Notes: a model not told the origin generated them from the letters alone. A DNA stretch of 64,000 nt from Zygnema cylindricum (GCA_037447655.1 JBBHKE010002856.1:718817-782816), one strand, 5' to 3'; shown: positions 22,095-34,782, counted from the stretch's first letter. A program made the numbers and translations.

Positions 22095-22816
22095 CATAGT
22101 TGTTCAAATCGCGCGATTTTTTCCTTTTTTGCGATTGAAACGTATAATTCGTGACTTTTGAAAAAATCGGAAAAAAACGTGTACTGAAAACTGAAACTGA
22201 AATTTTACGGAAATCTGTAAACTAATTACTGTAACTGTACATTTTTTCACGGATATGTACGGAATATAACGGGAAATATGCGTCGCACTTATTGGTACTT
22301 TCTGTTCAGTGAACTGAACAGAAATACCACGGAAGTTGTACGTTATATAATCGAAAATGTACGGACATTTTCGAAAAGAGACGTTGGACGTCACAATAAT
22401 TTCGCGCATTCAGTTTGAAATTTGTACGGGCGTCTTCTTCAATTTTTTTTGAAAGAAGACGCCATGGAACAGAGACGAAATTGCTAAAAAAATTATCTTG
22501 ATAACATTCGAACCCGGGTGCGTTCCCTCTGTAGCATATGTTAAGGTGGATGACAGGGCTACCATTTGGTAGATCATTCCTTTACCAAAAATATTTGTGA
22601 TAAAAATATAAACAGTTTATTTTCTTACCGCTCATTTAACGCGAAAAACTTGCAAACTGCGTTATATGTAATAGTTTTTTGTTTTTTTATGTACGGAACA
22701 GTACGGAAGGAAATTCATTAACGATTTTTTGCGATTTGATCAAAAGGTTCAATGCGTTTGTTACGTATAATTCGTCACGTACGGTACGTTCGCACTAATC
22801 GCCGTGAACAACTATG
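22095..22816. mobile_element. Non-autonomous hAT-type element S, copy 1 (complete)
   Basis: 722 bp with 12-bp perfect terminal inverted repeats (CATAGTTGTTCA at 22095, TGAACAACTATG ending 22816) and a perfect 8-bp target duplication CCTTTTAG (22087-22094 and 22817-22824). Eight-bp duplications and CA...TG ends are the hallmark of the hAT superfamily. Subterminal AATCGCGCGATTTT and GCGATTTGATC words are typical transposase-binding clusters. The short frames inside are not transposase. Copies at 47723 (partial) and 55342 (complete). Confidence 0.85.
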
Positions 22817-23071
22817 CCTTTTAGGCTTTTAATGTAATACCTTTAGAGTACAGTATGCGTACTATACGAAAAACTCAATATAGCGTTTCCAATTTTTTTA
22901 TCGGAACTATGACTCCTGCCACGGAAGAAACGGACCAGCAAAGTGGGTCAAATTTGACATGTACGTAAATAGCATTCGTACAGTTACTGTACATTATCAG
23001 TACTTGCAGAGACTGAACAAAGTCTATAGTCTTGTTTTTGACTACCGTACCAGCCTAAATTACTGGACTTA

Positions 23072-24024
23072 GGGCGTGTCCCCATGTGTTCAAGTAAGGG
23101 TTTTTTTCCGTCGTTTTCACACAAAATGGGACTTCCAACGAGAAAATATTACGCCGTACGAAAAATGGGCAAAAACACAAGTACATTTTGAGTCATCTTG
23201 GAACTTGGAAGGTACGGAAATTTGGCGATATTATCATCGCGACCCACTTCCAGTTCATCTTCACACTTTCACTTGAATCAAATCAAGACCTGATTTTAGT
23301 TAAAATACTACCCTATTGACGAATAAAAAACCGGCATTGCACGCGTCAAACATTTTCAAAAATTTTGAGTGACGGAGAGCACATTCTATTTTTTCCCCTG
23401 CTCGTCAAGCGCATGTACGTACGAAATGACGAGCATGTACAAGAAAAAATCGTTGGGGTCTCGGACCTCCACTTTCATTCATGGGTCCTTTGCAAAATTT
23501 TACGTCGTCCTTCTCTCTCCCACTCTTTCTCACTCGACCGCTCCTCTTTCTCTCTTACTTACACGAGATGCAGCAATAATAGTATCAAATGAAAGATATA
23601 TTTTTTTTCTTTTTTTTTGATATTTTTGGTCTAAGTTTGATCGCATATCGAATGATAAAAGATAAGAAAACGAAATCGGGAAGCCATGGCAAAAAAACTA
23701 CGTACTGATGACGTCACATGGTAGCATGACTTCGCTATGTCACAAAACCCTAAACATCTACAACGTCACAAAAACCTCAACGTCTACAACCGTCACCATT
23801 TTTGTAGACGTCACTGATTTTAGGAAGTTTTGTAGTCTCGTAGTCGTCTACATTTCGTTTCGTAGATTGTCGCACATTTTGTAGACGTCTACATCTGTCA
23901 CATATTTTAATTAATGAACGCGCAAGTAACAATTGACATAGGCACACTTTGAAAAGTACACCGTAAAATCTGCGCTAAAATCCAAAGTAACGTTTCAAAG
24001 TTTCCGTTACATGGGGACACGCCC
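23072..24024. mobile_element. PIF/Harbinger-type non-autonomous element
   Basis: 953 bp with 16-bp perfect inverted ends, GGGCGTGTCCCCATGT at 23072 and its complement ending at 24024, flanked by TTA on both sides (23069-23071, 24025-24027). A TTA duplication and GGGC-type ends fit PIF/Harbinger and Tourist elements. No transposase frame is present. The interior contains repeated GTAGACGTC and CTACATTTCG words (23760-23890). Confidence 0.75.
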
Positions 24025-24123
24025 TTATTTGCTAAAGCCAATAGCCAATAAGAAACAATAATCATTGCACGGACAGACCGCTTTCCTCATAGTTAAAAAA
24101 ACGGCCTGACAGGGTACGTTCCC

Positions 24124-25167
24124 TGCAATTCTTTGTCCTCCATTGGACTACAGAATACACGAAGCCTCTAGATAATTATTAACTAACTCAGTATCAATGG
24201 TAAGCATTGCTACACAAGCAGACAAACAGACAATATGACTACACCCTTGTGCAGCCTGGACTCCCTTGAGTCCGTAGAAAAAGAAATCTCTAAAAACGCC
24301 CAACCAAGCGATAAGTTATAGGGTAGCAAAGATGCCAATTTTATACAAACTCTCAAAGAGAGAGAGGACTTTCTACCTGATTTTTCCTAAGTCCTAGTTT
24401 TTCATAGTTCTCTCTCACAACCCCTATCTACTGCCTGTACGAACCAATCAGAACACTGTACAATACCAGAAAGTACTACTGCCGATGTACTTTCTGTACG
24501 ACCTTTGTACGACAAGGCCATTAGGGGACGCGTGTCCATTTTCCACTCGTCCGTACGTTCTTTGGAATTCTCGCGACCGAATGTCATCTCTCCACGTGGC
24601 GCCAGGTCATGCCATGTCACTATATGCCAAAGTGACCATTCCGGGATTTCGGCGATTATGTGCGCCGTTAGATTTGACGCGAAATGGAATCTTAGCCGTA
24701 ATAAATACTTGCGAAATATTTGTTTCGCTGTCGAAACAAAATGCGCAATATCCGTTTCAATATAGTACAGTACTTCGTTTTTGTTAAAATGTATCTTTGC
24801 GTGTCGTAAAGGTTTCAGTTAAATGATTTCTGTATAACACGATAGTTTAAATATTAATGAAACCCTATATCTCCTAATGGACTTCTACGACAGACTGGTT
24901 AGAGCTAACGCTACGCCGCGCTCTGGCGGTCGGGGGTTCGAGTCCTCCCGGACTCAACCTTTTGTTGAGAGTGACTTAAGTCACTCTTTAGTCCTTCCTG
25001 TGGAGCTGAGGGAGCCATGGCTCCATCGCTCTCTCTCTCCTTCAGTGACTACAACAAGTATGGGGGCAAGAGAGAAGAGATGGAGGCAGGCTGCCTACAT
25101 TTTCTTTATATGTTTTCCGCTAATTAATTTAGACCTAGAAAATACAATAAAACTACTTATTTCAACA
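24124..25167 (-). repeat. LTR of element 1 (3' LTR in coding sense)
   Basis: 1044 bp, TG...CA. Contains a tRNA-like segment at about 24888-24957 with a B-box-like GGTTCGAGTCC at 24935-24945. Confidence 0.9.
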
Positions 25168-25172
25168 CTCCC

Positions 25173-28100
25173 CATATTTTCTAGTATAATTTTAACTTTT
25201 CTTTTAATCCACATTTTTCCCTACAATATTTTAATTTTGGAGAGGGCACAGGTTTGGTCATCATGTCAGCCACCATTTCCTCATCAGATCTATATACAAG
25301 ATTCACTATTTTGTTCTCCACTTTTTTTCTTACAAAACTTAATCTTATGTCCATATGTTTAGCCTTAAAATGATGTTTTGGATTGGCTGCAATTGCTATG
25401 GCCGCTTGATTATCACAAAACACTTCATGCACTCCCTCCTTCATATACCCCAGTTCTTGCAACAAGGACTTGACCCATATCAACTCTTTCATAGCAGAAT
25501 TAGAGGCCATGTACTCAGCCTCCATAGTGGACTGAGGAACCACCTTTTGTTGCTTACTACTCCAACAGTAAGCACTTTCCCCAACATACAACACATACCC
25601 AGAAGTGCATCGTCACATAGGTGTGTCCCCACAACTGGCGTCACTCCAAGTAGTGATGTCAGTGTGCTCCCCTCCCAAATGCAACCATAACTCTGTAGTT
25701 CCCACCAGATATCTCATGACTCTTTTGGCTGCCTCCGAGTTTCTCTTCTTAGGATCATTAAGACTCCTAATGAGTACTCCAACTGCTGTCGCTATGTCCG
25801 GTGTGGTACAGTTCATAAAATAGATTAAACTTCCTAAGACCTGTTTATAAGGAATAGACTTTATAAATTCTCTCTCCTCTGCACTCATCTGATCGTCTAA
25901 GATCATCACTCCTTCTACACTCCCATCACTTCGTTTTTTTCAAGTCCATGGGAGTGGTATAACTGCTAGCATTTTCCATCTGGAATTTCTCAAGCATATT
26001 ACCTATTGCTTCTTTTTGAGTAAGTCTGATAATCTTCTTCCCCTTATCTCTCTCCATTTGAATCCCCGAAATATATCTTGCTTCCCTTAAATCTTTCATA
26101 TCAAATCTGCTTCTAAGATCTTTCTTTAACTTATTGATCTTTTCCAAAGATTTACTCAACACAAACAGATCATCCACATAAATTGCAATAAAAATGACAC
26201 CATTCTCATCCTCAAACATATAGATAGAATGGTCAGAGCTGATACTGATATATCCCAGACTTGTAAGAAACTCATCTAGTTTCTTATTCCACTGTCGGGG
26301 AGCCTGGTTCAGTCCATATAAGGACTTTATGAGTCTACATACTTTGCTCTCTTCTCCTACTTCCACGAACCCCTCGGGTTGTCTCATAAAAATTTCTTCC
26401 TCTAACTCACCATTAAGAAAAACAGTCTTAATGTCCATCTGGTGAGTTTCCGTGTCTTCCGCTGCTGCCAGACTTAGGAGAATCCTTACTGATGGGAACT
26501 GAACAACTGGAGCAAAGGTCTCCTCATAGTCAATCCCCTCCTTTTCGGTGAACCCCTTTGCTACCAGTCGAGCCTTATATCTCTTAATGGTATTATCTTG
26601 GTTCAATTTTAGTTTAAAAACCCATTTACACCCAATAGGTTTTTTGTCTGGAGGGCAATCCGCTAGTTCCCAAGTATTTGCTTCCATGATAGAAGCCATT
26701 TCATCATTTATGGCGCTAATCCACCTTTCGTTCTCTGGACTATTCACTGCCTCTGAGTAAGACTGAGGCTGATCTGGGTGAGATAGCTTAGTTACCTTAT
26801 GAGCGGCTTGTTTTTCCTGTATCCGTTTGCTGCTCTTTCTTCCTCCCTCAAACTCCGAAGCTGAAATAGATGGAAGTCTTGGATTTCTTCTCACTGTCTC
26901 ATCGGCTCCCCTGTCTATGGAAGCTGGTTCTTGTCCCGCTTGTTCTATCTCCTTGAAGTCTATAGGAGTATGTGAGGTTTTCGGTGAGTTCCCGTATCTT
27001 GGATCTCCCGTGAATCTGCAATGACGGTTTCACTCATGTCCCTTTTGGGAACGACAGAGTTCTCCTCACTTTTTGACTCAAATCTGATTCTTATCTTCAT
27101 TGCATATTTGAAGGGGTCAAATGAGTTCCTTTCATCCATGACAACTAAGTGTTTGACCAGAAATGATATCTTTCTTTGCTAACATCCTCATCATATCCCA
27201 CAAGGTATCTAGATTTTCTCTTAGCATCTAGCTTCTAGTTTTTCATATCCGTGTCAAGACTGTAAACTTGGCTACCGAATACTTTAAGGTGTGAGATATC
27301 TGGTTTCCTTCCAACCCATCTCTTATAAGGTATCACTCCCTTTACAACTGAGGTAAGGACTCAATTCTTATTGTAGTTGGCACAGTTCATTGCTTCTGCC
27401 CAAAATCTCTTTCCTATTTTCTTGTCTGCTAACATACTGCATGCAATATCCCCTAGTGTTCGATTCAACCTCTCAGCTACCCCATTTTGTTACGGGTTAT
27501 ATGGTAAAGTTTTCTGGTGCTGCACTCCCTCATCTCTTAGATATTCCTCAAACTGGTTAGAGGTATATTCCCCCCCATTATCACTCTTTATCCTCTTAAT
27601 GGGGGTTTAATGCAACTTCTCACTCTAGGCTTTATATTCTTTGAAGTAATTTGATGCTTCAGACTTTGTTTTTAGAGAGAAGACTCTAGAGTATCTAGAC
27701 CAGTCATTGGTTATTGTCATCATAAACCTCTTTCCTCCAACCGAAGGTACTTTTGCAGGTCCCCAAATATCTGTGTGGACCAAATCTAATACTTTCTCAC
27801 CTCTATATATGGCGGCTTTGGGAAAGGGAAGTTTGTGAGCCTTACCTTGAGCACAGCCACTAAAATCATCCATCATTTCATTATCCCCAAACTGAATGTC
27901 TTGTACTACTCCAAGCTTTTTTATTTCCCTCAACCTATCAAAATGCACACGTCCCAACCGCTTATGCTAAATCATCAACTTAGGAACACCAACATAGTAA
28001 GTATCTTCTTTTCATTACTCTGGTTAACCCTAAACATTCCTTGGCTACCCTTATTTGCTGTGAAGTAAACTTCATCCCCATACTTAGCTGTAAAGACTCG

Positions 28101-28560
28101 CTTTCTGGTGAAGGTATCAAACTCCTTGTCATCTTACACAGACGTAGAGACAAGATTTTTACTCAGCTGAAGAATGTAGAGTACATCTGAGAATGTAAGT
28201 ATAGAAGTCTTACCCTCCACTAAGACTTTCAAATTTACTGATCCCACTAGATCTGTACTAACAACTCTCCCATCCCCATACTCTATCTCTACAGTAGGGA
28301 TCTTTCTTAGCTTAGCGAAGAGTTTGTTATCTCGACACATACACATGGATGCACCTGAGTCGATGATCCATCCTTCTGTGATGCTTCTCGAATTGCTCCA
28401 AGAGCACACTTCTGTCTCCGAGGGATCTCCTTCTCCTCCAGACTCTCGTCAAGAAGAAGCTCCCCGTCCTCCTCAGAGGACTCATCCTCGGTTTCTCCTG
28501 TCACTTTAGTAACCACAAGTGCCTCTTTCTTCCCTCTGCAAGAACCCCCTCCACGGTTCT
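25173..28560 (-). pseudogene. Broken pol of element 1
   Basis: In coding order: protease with DSGAS (near 28350); integrase fragments (CAQGKAHKLPF, HTDIWGPAKVP, DDWSRY-like with Asn for Asp; about 26900-27960) containing several stops; reverse transcriptase (25926-26894) with VHQMDIKT-like and IYVDDLFVLSKS motifs; RNase H (25181-25910) with the STMEAEYMA and FCDNQAAIAIA active-site regions. A frameshift in an A run near 25926 separates RT from RNase H, and a stop near 25600 splits RNase H where related elements have Arg. It cannot give a full polyprotein. Confidence 0.85.
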
Positions 28561-29479
28561 CTTGGAGCCTCAGCTCCGATTGCTTGACACAATCTGCGAT
28601 GAAGTGCCCCGACTTTTTGCAAAAATGACAAAGACCCTTTGGGGGCCTCGATCCCCCAAAATTATCTCTTTCCCCTCTATAAGGTTTCTTTGGGTCCTTC
28701 CCCCATCGGTCCCCTTCTGCTGCTAGAGCTTGAATGCTCTTTCCTCCTCTCCTAATCTCCATTATGTTTTCCTGCACAGCTATCATCCTAACCACTGTGT
28801 TCCATTTCCAGGTACTATATGGCATTTCCTGTACTCGGTACACTATGTTCTCAAACTCATTTGGTAACTTCATGATAAGAGTGTTAACTCTCATTGTCAT
28901 TGTGCCTGTCAACCCGGCACTTTTCATCTCTATATAAAACAAGAATGATCATTACAGTAATCTAACATCTTTCCTCCTTTGTAAGTATAACTCACTAGTT
29001 TTTGCTCAACTTTCTACAGATCCTGAATAGTTCCAGCTCTATAAATCTCCACCAAACTCACCCATAACTCCTCGGCCTTGTAAATGTGAAGATGAGGGGT
29101 GGCCAAAGCTTGAGTGAGGTGCCTCAGATTGAAGTTCTTGGCAACCATGTTTACATCCTCTCACATTTGAGTATCGTTCTCCACGGTCTTCACTGTCGCC
29201 GCTCTCGATACTGTGGCAATAGGAGTGAGGGGTGTCTCCTTCCCTTTCCCCTTTTCAGACACACTGCTGTCCCCATCATCTGCCTCCTCCGCTGAGACAA
29301 CCGTTACTGTAGGAAACCTTACTCCTCCAAATCCTGGTGGAGTTCCCGAAGGTGGACGTTTCACTTGTCCACTGATGATACCCCAGTTTTATTTTTCGCA
29401 CAAAGCTCCCATTATCATGGCTTCCCAATAGATGAACCCAGATCCATTTAAGGTGGGCACCCTAGAGGGTGGGCCCATA
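28561..29479 (-). pseudogene. Broken gag of element 1
   Basis: Holds a UBN2-type gag with a CCHC zinc knuckle (CHFCKKSGHFIADC, near 28600). The reading begins at the ATG inside the primer-binding site (MGPPSRVP, 29479) and meets stops within the first 30 codons and again near 29160 and 29020, so gag is dead. Confidence 0.75.
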
Positions 29480-29482
29480 ACC

Positions 29483-30528
29483 TGCAATTCTGTGTCCTCC
29501 ATTGGACTACAAAATACATGAAGCCTCTAAATAGTTATTTACTAACTCACTTTCAATGGCAACCACTGCTACACAAGCAGAAAAGGAGACAATTTGATTG
29601 CACCCTTGTGCAGCCTGGACTCCCTTGAGTCTGTAGAAAAAGAAATCTCTGAAAACGCCCAACCATGCGATAAGTTATAGGGTGGCAAAGATGCCAATTT
29701 TATACAAACTCTTAAAGAGAGAGAAGACCATCTACCTGATTTTTCCTAATTCCTAGTTTTTCATAGTTCTCTCTCACAACCCCTATCTACTGCCTGTACA
29801 AACCAATCAGTACACTGTACAGTACCAGAAAGTACTACTGCCGATGTACTTTCTGTACGACTTCTGTACGACAAGGCCATTAGGCGGACGCGTGTCCATT
29901 TTCCACTCATCCGTACGTTCTTTGGAATTCCCGCGACCGAATGTCATCTCTCCACGTGGCGCCAGGTCATGCGACGTCACTAAATGCCAAAGTGACCATT
30001 CCGGGATTTCGGCGATGATGTGCGCTGTTAGATTTGACGCGAAATGGAATCCCAGCCGTAATAAATACTTGCAAAATATTTGTTTCGCTGTCGAAACAAA
30101 ATGCGCAATATCTGTTTCAATATAGTACAGTACTTTGTTTTTGTAAAAATGTATCTTTGCGTGTCGTAAAGGTTTCAGTTAAATGATTTCTGTATAACAC
30201 GATAGTTTAAATATTAATGAAACCCTATATCTCCTAATGGACTTCTACGACAGACTGGTTAGAGCTAACGGCTACGCCGCGCTCTGGCGGTCGGGGGTTC
30301 GAGTCCTCCCGGACTCAACCTTTTGTTGAGAGTGACTTAAGTCACTCTTTAGTCCTTCCTGTGGAGCTGAGGGAGCCATGGCTCCATCGCTCTCTCTCTC
30401 CTTCAGTGACTACAACAAGTATGGGGGCAAGAGAGAAGAGATGGAGGCAGGCTGCCTACATTTTCTTTATATGTTTTCCGCTAATTAATTTAGACCTAGA
30501 AAATACAATAAAACTACTTATTTCAACA
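29483..30528 (-). repeat. LTR of element 1 (5' LTR in coding sense)
   Basis: 1046 bp, same ends. The tRNA-like segment is at about 30249-30320, B-box-like motif 30296-30306. Confidence 0.9.
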
Positions 30529-30533
30529 TTCCC

Positions 30534-30974
30534 ATGTATTAAAGTATCGACTTTAATCTGTCTTTTTCACCAAAAACATAGTTCGGTACGAGAAAAACTT
30601 TAGCCGTACAAAAAAATCAATTCTTTAAAAGTACAACAAACCTCAAGTCGATACTTTGAATGCACTTCATGTTTGTCGTCATGTGAACGCATTTTGGCGT
30701 TTTCCTTTTTTTGAACTCTGGGCAAGAGAATCGAGCCAGTCAAAAAACTTCATCAAAAATCACCTCGCGACATGATTTCAGGGAAAGTACCTCCCAAACA
30801 ACGAATGAAGAGAAAGAGAGGGAGGGGGAGAGGGAGAGGGAGAGGGAGATGGAAAGGGAGAGGAGAGGTAGAGGGAGAGGGAGTGGGAGAGAGAGAGAGG
30901 GAGAAGGAAACGGAGAGAGAGAGAGGGAGAGAGAGAGGGAGAGAGAATAGGAGAGAGAGTTTTGTTTTGCAATT
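30534..30974. repeat. Intergenic DNA with (GA)n microsatellite
   Basis: About 250 bp of unremarkable sequence, then an imperfect GAGAGG tract at about 30800-30957 that abuts the start of repeat R copy 3. A GA tract also borders repeat R copy 1 (at 50410), on its other side. Confidence 0.7.
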
Positions 30975-31339
30975 CCCTTACAACCTTGGCTTACCGCATC
31001 TTTTGCTCTTAAGCGAGGGTGGTCACTCTATAGATGAGTTGGGTTCCCATTTGCTCCGTTACTCACACGGTGGGGATCATCTATTAGCACATTACATGAT
31101 TTGGGATGTAATCGTTGCAATGGGAAGTAAAGCAAGTTACACAGCCAAATGCGAAGTACCCATATACTATTGGCACGTTCTTAATCTAGAGGTGTACGTG
31201 TCCCACGTGTGGATCTTGTGTTTTTGCTCGGAGTACAAAGTACACAAGGTGAGGTAGTTCCCAACAACCCTACAGTGTTTTCTCAATGGCACTATAGCAT
31301 GTTAGTGTTGAGGCTTGGGACAAGCGCCTTCCTAAGGAT
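30975..31339. repeat. Dispersed repeat R, copy 3, left part
   Basis: Diverged match to 49480-49850 and 56660-57050 (shared words CACACGGTGGGGA, GGATGTAATCGTTGC, CACGTTCTTAATCTAG, GTGTGGATCTTG). It is interrupted at 31340-31344 by copia element 3 and continues at 43801. Confidence 0.7.
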
Positions 31340-31344
31340 TTCAC

Positions 31345-31900
31345 TAAAAAATGGAATCGACCATTTCGGGTAACCAAGAGAGATCTTCGGACCACCGACG
31401 TCGAATCCAGCAAAAGAAACTCAAGTCCAAACTCAAATTTGTCACAGAATGCAGATAGTTACAAAAGATACGAGAGGGAGAGAGCAATAGGCATTCACAT
31501 GTAAAAAAGATAGGTGGAGGCTTTTAGAAATCCATTAAAGAAAGTAGGAAGAATACACAATGTAAATCTGGATTGTTTTGTTCTTATCAATAAAGCCTTG
31601 TCTTGATCTTGCCTCGCTGTGAATGGTGATCTACGTTTGCGAAAAACATACTACTTAACTCTAACACCAAAAAAAGAATCTAAGTGGCAGTCCAATGACA
31701 AAGCGCCACGTTTTGATTCTAACATCCTAAAATAATGCGCCTACAATAATGTACTTGCAGAAGCGCTGACACACATACCTACCAAAATAGTGTAACCTAA
31801 ATATTGTTGGTCAAAGTAGGTACGATCCGATTTCAGGTGAGTCTGAAATTGGTTAAGTACTAAATCGGAATAATTGCCCAAAGTCGCACGAAAAACAACA
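31345..31900 (-). repeat. LTR of element 3 (3' LTR in coding sense)
   Basis: 556 bp, about 85-90 percent like 43243-43795 by eye. A purine-rich tract (GAGTGGGAG on the coding strand) borders it at 31901. Confidence 0.85.
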
Positions 31901-32311
31901 CTCCCACTCGATTCTGCGACGATTTATTCGTAGCTTTGACCGGGACCATAGTTGACCGCCAACCTTCTTTGAAATGTAATGAAGTTCCCAACGATCAAAT
32001 CCCAATAGTGTTTGATAGAATCGTCGCCGTACGTCCGTGAAGTGGATTTGTACTGACGTAATTTCCATAAATGTAAATTTCGTCATCGCTTCACAAATTT
32101 TGTCCGTACAGGACCGTTTGAAAACAGATGTGAGGATCCGTGAGTGCCACGATAACGTGCAAGACCAATTTAAAAAAAATACACTTCCACAAATTTGATT
32201 ATTCAAAAAGACCAAGTCGCGTTAAATGTGCCGCCGCCGACGTACCCCGTGGACGACACGCACAAGACAAAGTCTGGAAATAGTCCACCAATTAATGCGA
32301 CGCTTGAAATC
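31901..32311 (-). other. 3' untranslated part of element 3
   Basis: About 410 bp between the LTR and the insertion point of element 2. It continues at 38642-38851. A 120-codon open frame on the minus strand (31853-32215) overlaps the LTR and resembles nothing I know, so I do not call it a gene. Confidence 0.55.
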
Positions 32312-32316
32312 CGGAC

Positions 32317-33287
32317 TGTAATTCTGTGACCTCCATTGGTACACAGAATGTCCAGCTTATATGAAGCCTCTAGGATAATATATGCACTTTTGACTTTGAC
32401 AGTGAATAAGTCCCACCCTGGGACGGAAAAACTCTGACTGACTACACCCCTGTGTAGCGTGGACTCCCCTGAGTCCGCTGCAAAAAGAATCACTGAATTT
32501 GCTCACCTGAGCATTAAGTTATGGCTGACCAAAGTTGGTCCATAAATACAGAAGCTCTCTGGGAGAGAGGCTGAAAAACCCAAAAATATTCTAAGTCCTA
32601 AGCTACTTCTCTAAGCCTATTACTAAGGCACTCGACCAATCATATGGCTGTGAAGTATAAGAAGGTACAGGTACCGCTGTACTTCTTGTACGGCCATAAT
32701 ACGACATGGCCGACCCGTTGACACGTGTCACTTCCGGAGCCGTAGTTGCTCCTCCCGTAATATCCGCTGTCCAACCATATGTTGCCACATGTCATCCGCC
32801 GACAACTGCTCCGCAAACCGCCAAATGTCTTTTCCGGTATTTCGGCTCCAGTGTGAGTCGTTCGATCATATCTTGACATTTGATTTCGTCCGTCGAAAAT
32901 AAATGTTAATTCGTATATTGCGTGCGGTCCCGATTTCGTGCGGCGCGGTATATTTCCATGCATAAATCGTCCCGTAATTTGTTAAATGAAATGTTTGACG
33001 CCGTAGAGCTTTAAATCATTATCGCGCCATATACGTGTATCGAATTTCAAGGCTTACTGGATAAGGCGCACAGATAAATCGTACGGTAATTATCCAGATG
33101 TCAACGGATCAATTCTCACAGGGTGCATGAAATATATTTTGCAAAGAAAACTGCCCTGATTTGTCTGCCCGTCTCCTTTAGCTGCAGCAGGCACCCATGG
33201 CTTTATACAGGTCCTCAGTGACTACGACAAGTATGAGGGCTGTAATAAGTCCAAAAGAAAGACTACAAAATACCTCCCTTTTCAACA
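32317..33287 (-). repeat. LTR of element 2 (3' LTR in coding sense)
   Basis: 971 bp, TG...CA, followed by the polypurine tract (CTCCCC on the + strand, 33288). Confidence 0.9.
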
Positions 33288-33300
33288 CTCCCCTTATTTT

Positions 33301-34782
33301 CTAGTCTATCTTTTGCTTCAGTCCACACTTCTCCCTACATAATATTAATTTAGGAGAGGGGACCGGTTTAGTCATCATATCTGCTATCATCTCTCCATCC
33401 GGTCTATATTCCAAACTAATTATTTTCTTCTCAACCTTCTCTCTAACAAAGCTCAAACGAATATCCATATGCTTTGCTTTAAAGTGATGCTTAGGGTTTG
33501 CTGCAATTGCAATCGCCGCTTGATTATCACAAAAAACTTTTTGCACTCCGCTTTTCATATATCCCAATTCTTGAAGCAAAGATTTCACCCACATTAACTC
33601 TTTCACTGCCGAACAAGAGGCCATATACTGAGCCTCCATGGTGGACTGAGCAATCACCTTTTGCTGCTTACTGCTCCAACAACAAGCCCCATTCCCAACA
33701 TACAACACATATCCAGAAGTACACCTCCTCATCGGAGCATCCCCATAACTGGCATCACTCCAAGTAGTGATGTTAGTGTGATCCCCACCCAAATGCAACC
33801 ACAAATCTCTTGTTCCTACCAAATACGGCATGACCCTTTTGGCTGCTTCCCAATCTTTCTTCCTAGGATCATTCAGACTCCTACTTAATACCCCCACAGC
33901 TGCTGCTATATCAAGACGAGTACAATTCATAAAATATATCAAACTACCGACAACCTGTGTGTACGGAATAGTTTGCATGAACTTACTTTCCTCAGGTCCT
34001 ATCTCATTATCTAAGATCAAGATTCCCTCTTCTGAGCTCCCCTCACTTCCCTTCTTTAAGTCCATTGGAGTTGTACAACTATTTGCTTTATCCATTTGAA
34101 ATTTTTCCAGCATATTCCCAATTGCTTCCTTTTGAGTTAGTCTAATTATCTTATTTTCTCTATCCCTCTTCATTTGAATTCCCAATATGTACTTTGCCTC
34201 CCCCAAATCTTTCATTTCAAATCTACTCTTTAGATCCTTTTTCAATCTATTAATTTTCACCATTGATTTACTTAACACAAGCAAATCGTCAACATATATG
34301 GCAATGAAAATTATACCTTCCTCATCCTCAAATAAGTAGATCGAATGATCCGAGCTGATTCGGATATATCCCAAATTCGTCAAGAACTCGTCCAACTTTT
34401 TGTTCCATTGGCGCGGAGCTTGCTTTAGTCCATAAAGGGACTTTATCAATCTACACACCTTGCTTTCTTCTCCTTTCTCCACAAATCCTTCCGGTTGTCT
34501 CATGAAAATCTCTTCTTCCAATTCTCCATGTAAGAAAGCAGTTTTGATGTCCATCTGGTGCACTTCCATGTCTTCCGCTGCCGCGAGACTAAGTAAAATC
34601 CGGACGGAGGGGAATCTAACAACCGGAGCAAAGGTCTCCTCATAATCGATTCCCTCTTTTTGTGTGAACCCCTTTGCCACTAATCCGGCCTTGTATCGCT
34701 CGATAGTGTTATCAGGATTAAGCTTCAACTTAAATACCCACTTGCATCCTATTGGCTTTCTATCCGGAGGACAATCCACCAA
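33301..34782 (-). pseudogene. Element 2 reverse transcriptase and RNase H
   Basis: 493 codons open to a TAA. The RT contains FAPVVRFPSVRILLSLAAAE, HQMDIKTAFLHGELEEEIFM and the catalytic IYVDDLLVLSKS. The RNase H contains WSDASYGDAPM, CCWSSKQQKVIAQSTMEA and FCDNQAAIAIA, so its three acidic catalytic positions are present. It is separated from the upstream protease-integrase part only by a single TAG at 34783-34785, where related copies have a Trp codon. Confidence 0.88.

Larger units (their letters stand above)
24124..30528 (-). mobile_element. Ty1/copia LTR retrotransposon 1 (decayed, complete ends)
   Basis: 6.4-kb element, coding strand minus. Direct LTRs 24124-25167 and 29483-30528 begin TGCAATTCT and end TTTCAACA. 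The 5-bp target duplication TTCCC is intact at 24119-24123 and 30529-30533. The LTRs differ at a few percent of sites by eye, so the insertion is not recent. The primer-binding site next to 29483 reads GGTTATGGGCCCA on the coding strand, and the polypurine tract lies next to 25167. The domain order gag, protease, integrase, reverse transcriptase, RNase H defines copia. Many stops and frameshifts make it non-autonomous. LTR similarity shows it is related to element 2. Confidence 0.93.

Noticed and set aside
24888-24957. Functional tRNA gene
   Set aside because: T-arm and B box are good but the acceptor stem does not pair and both copies lie within LTRs; reported only as tRNA-like.
31853-32215. 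120-codon minus-strand frame at the end of element 3
   Set aside because: Overlaps the LTR, no recognisable domain, and no copy to compare; possible but unsupported extra copia gene.
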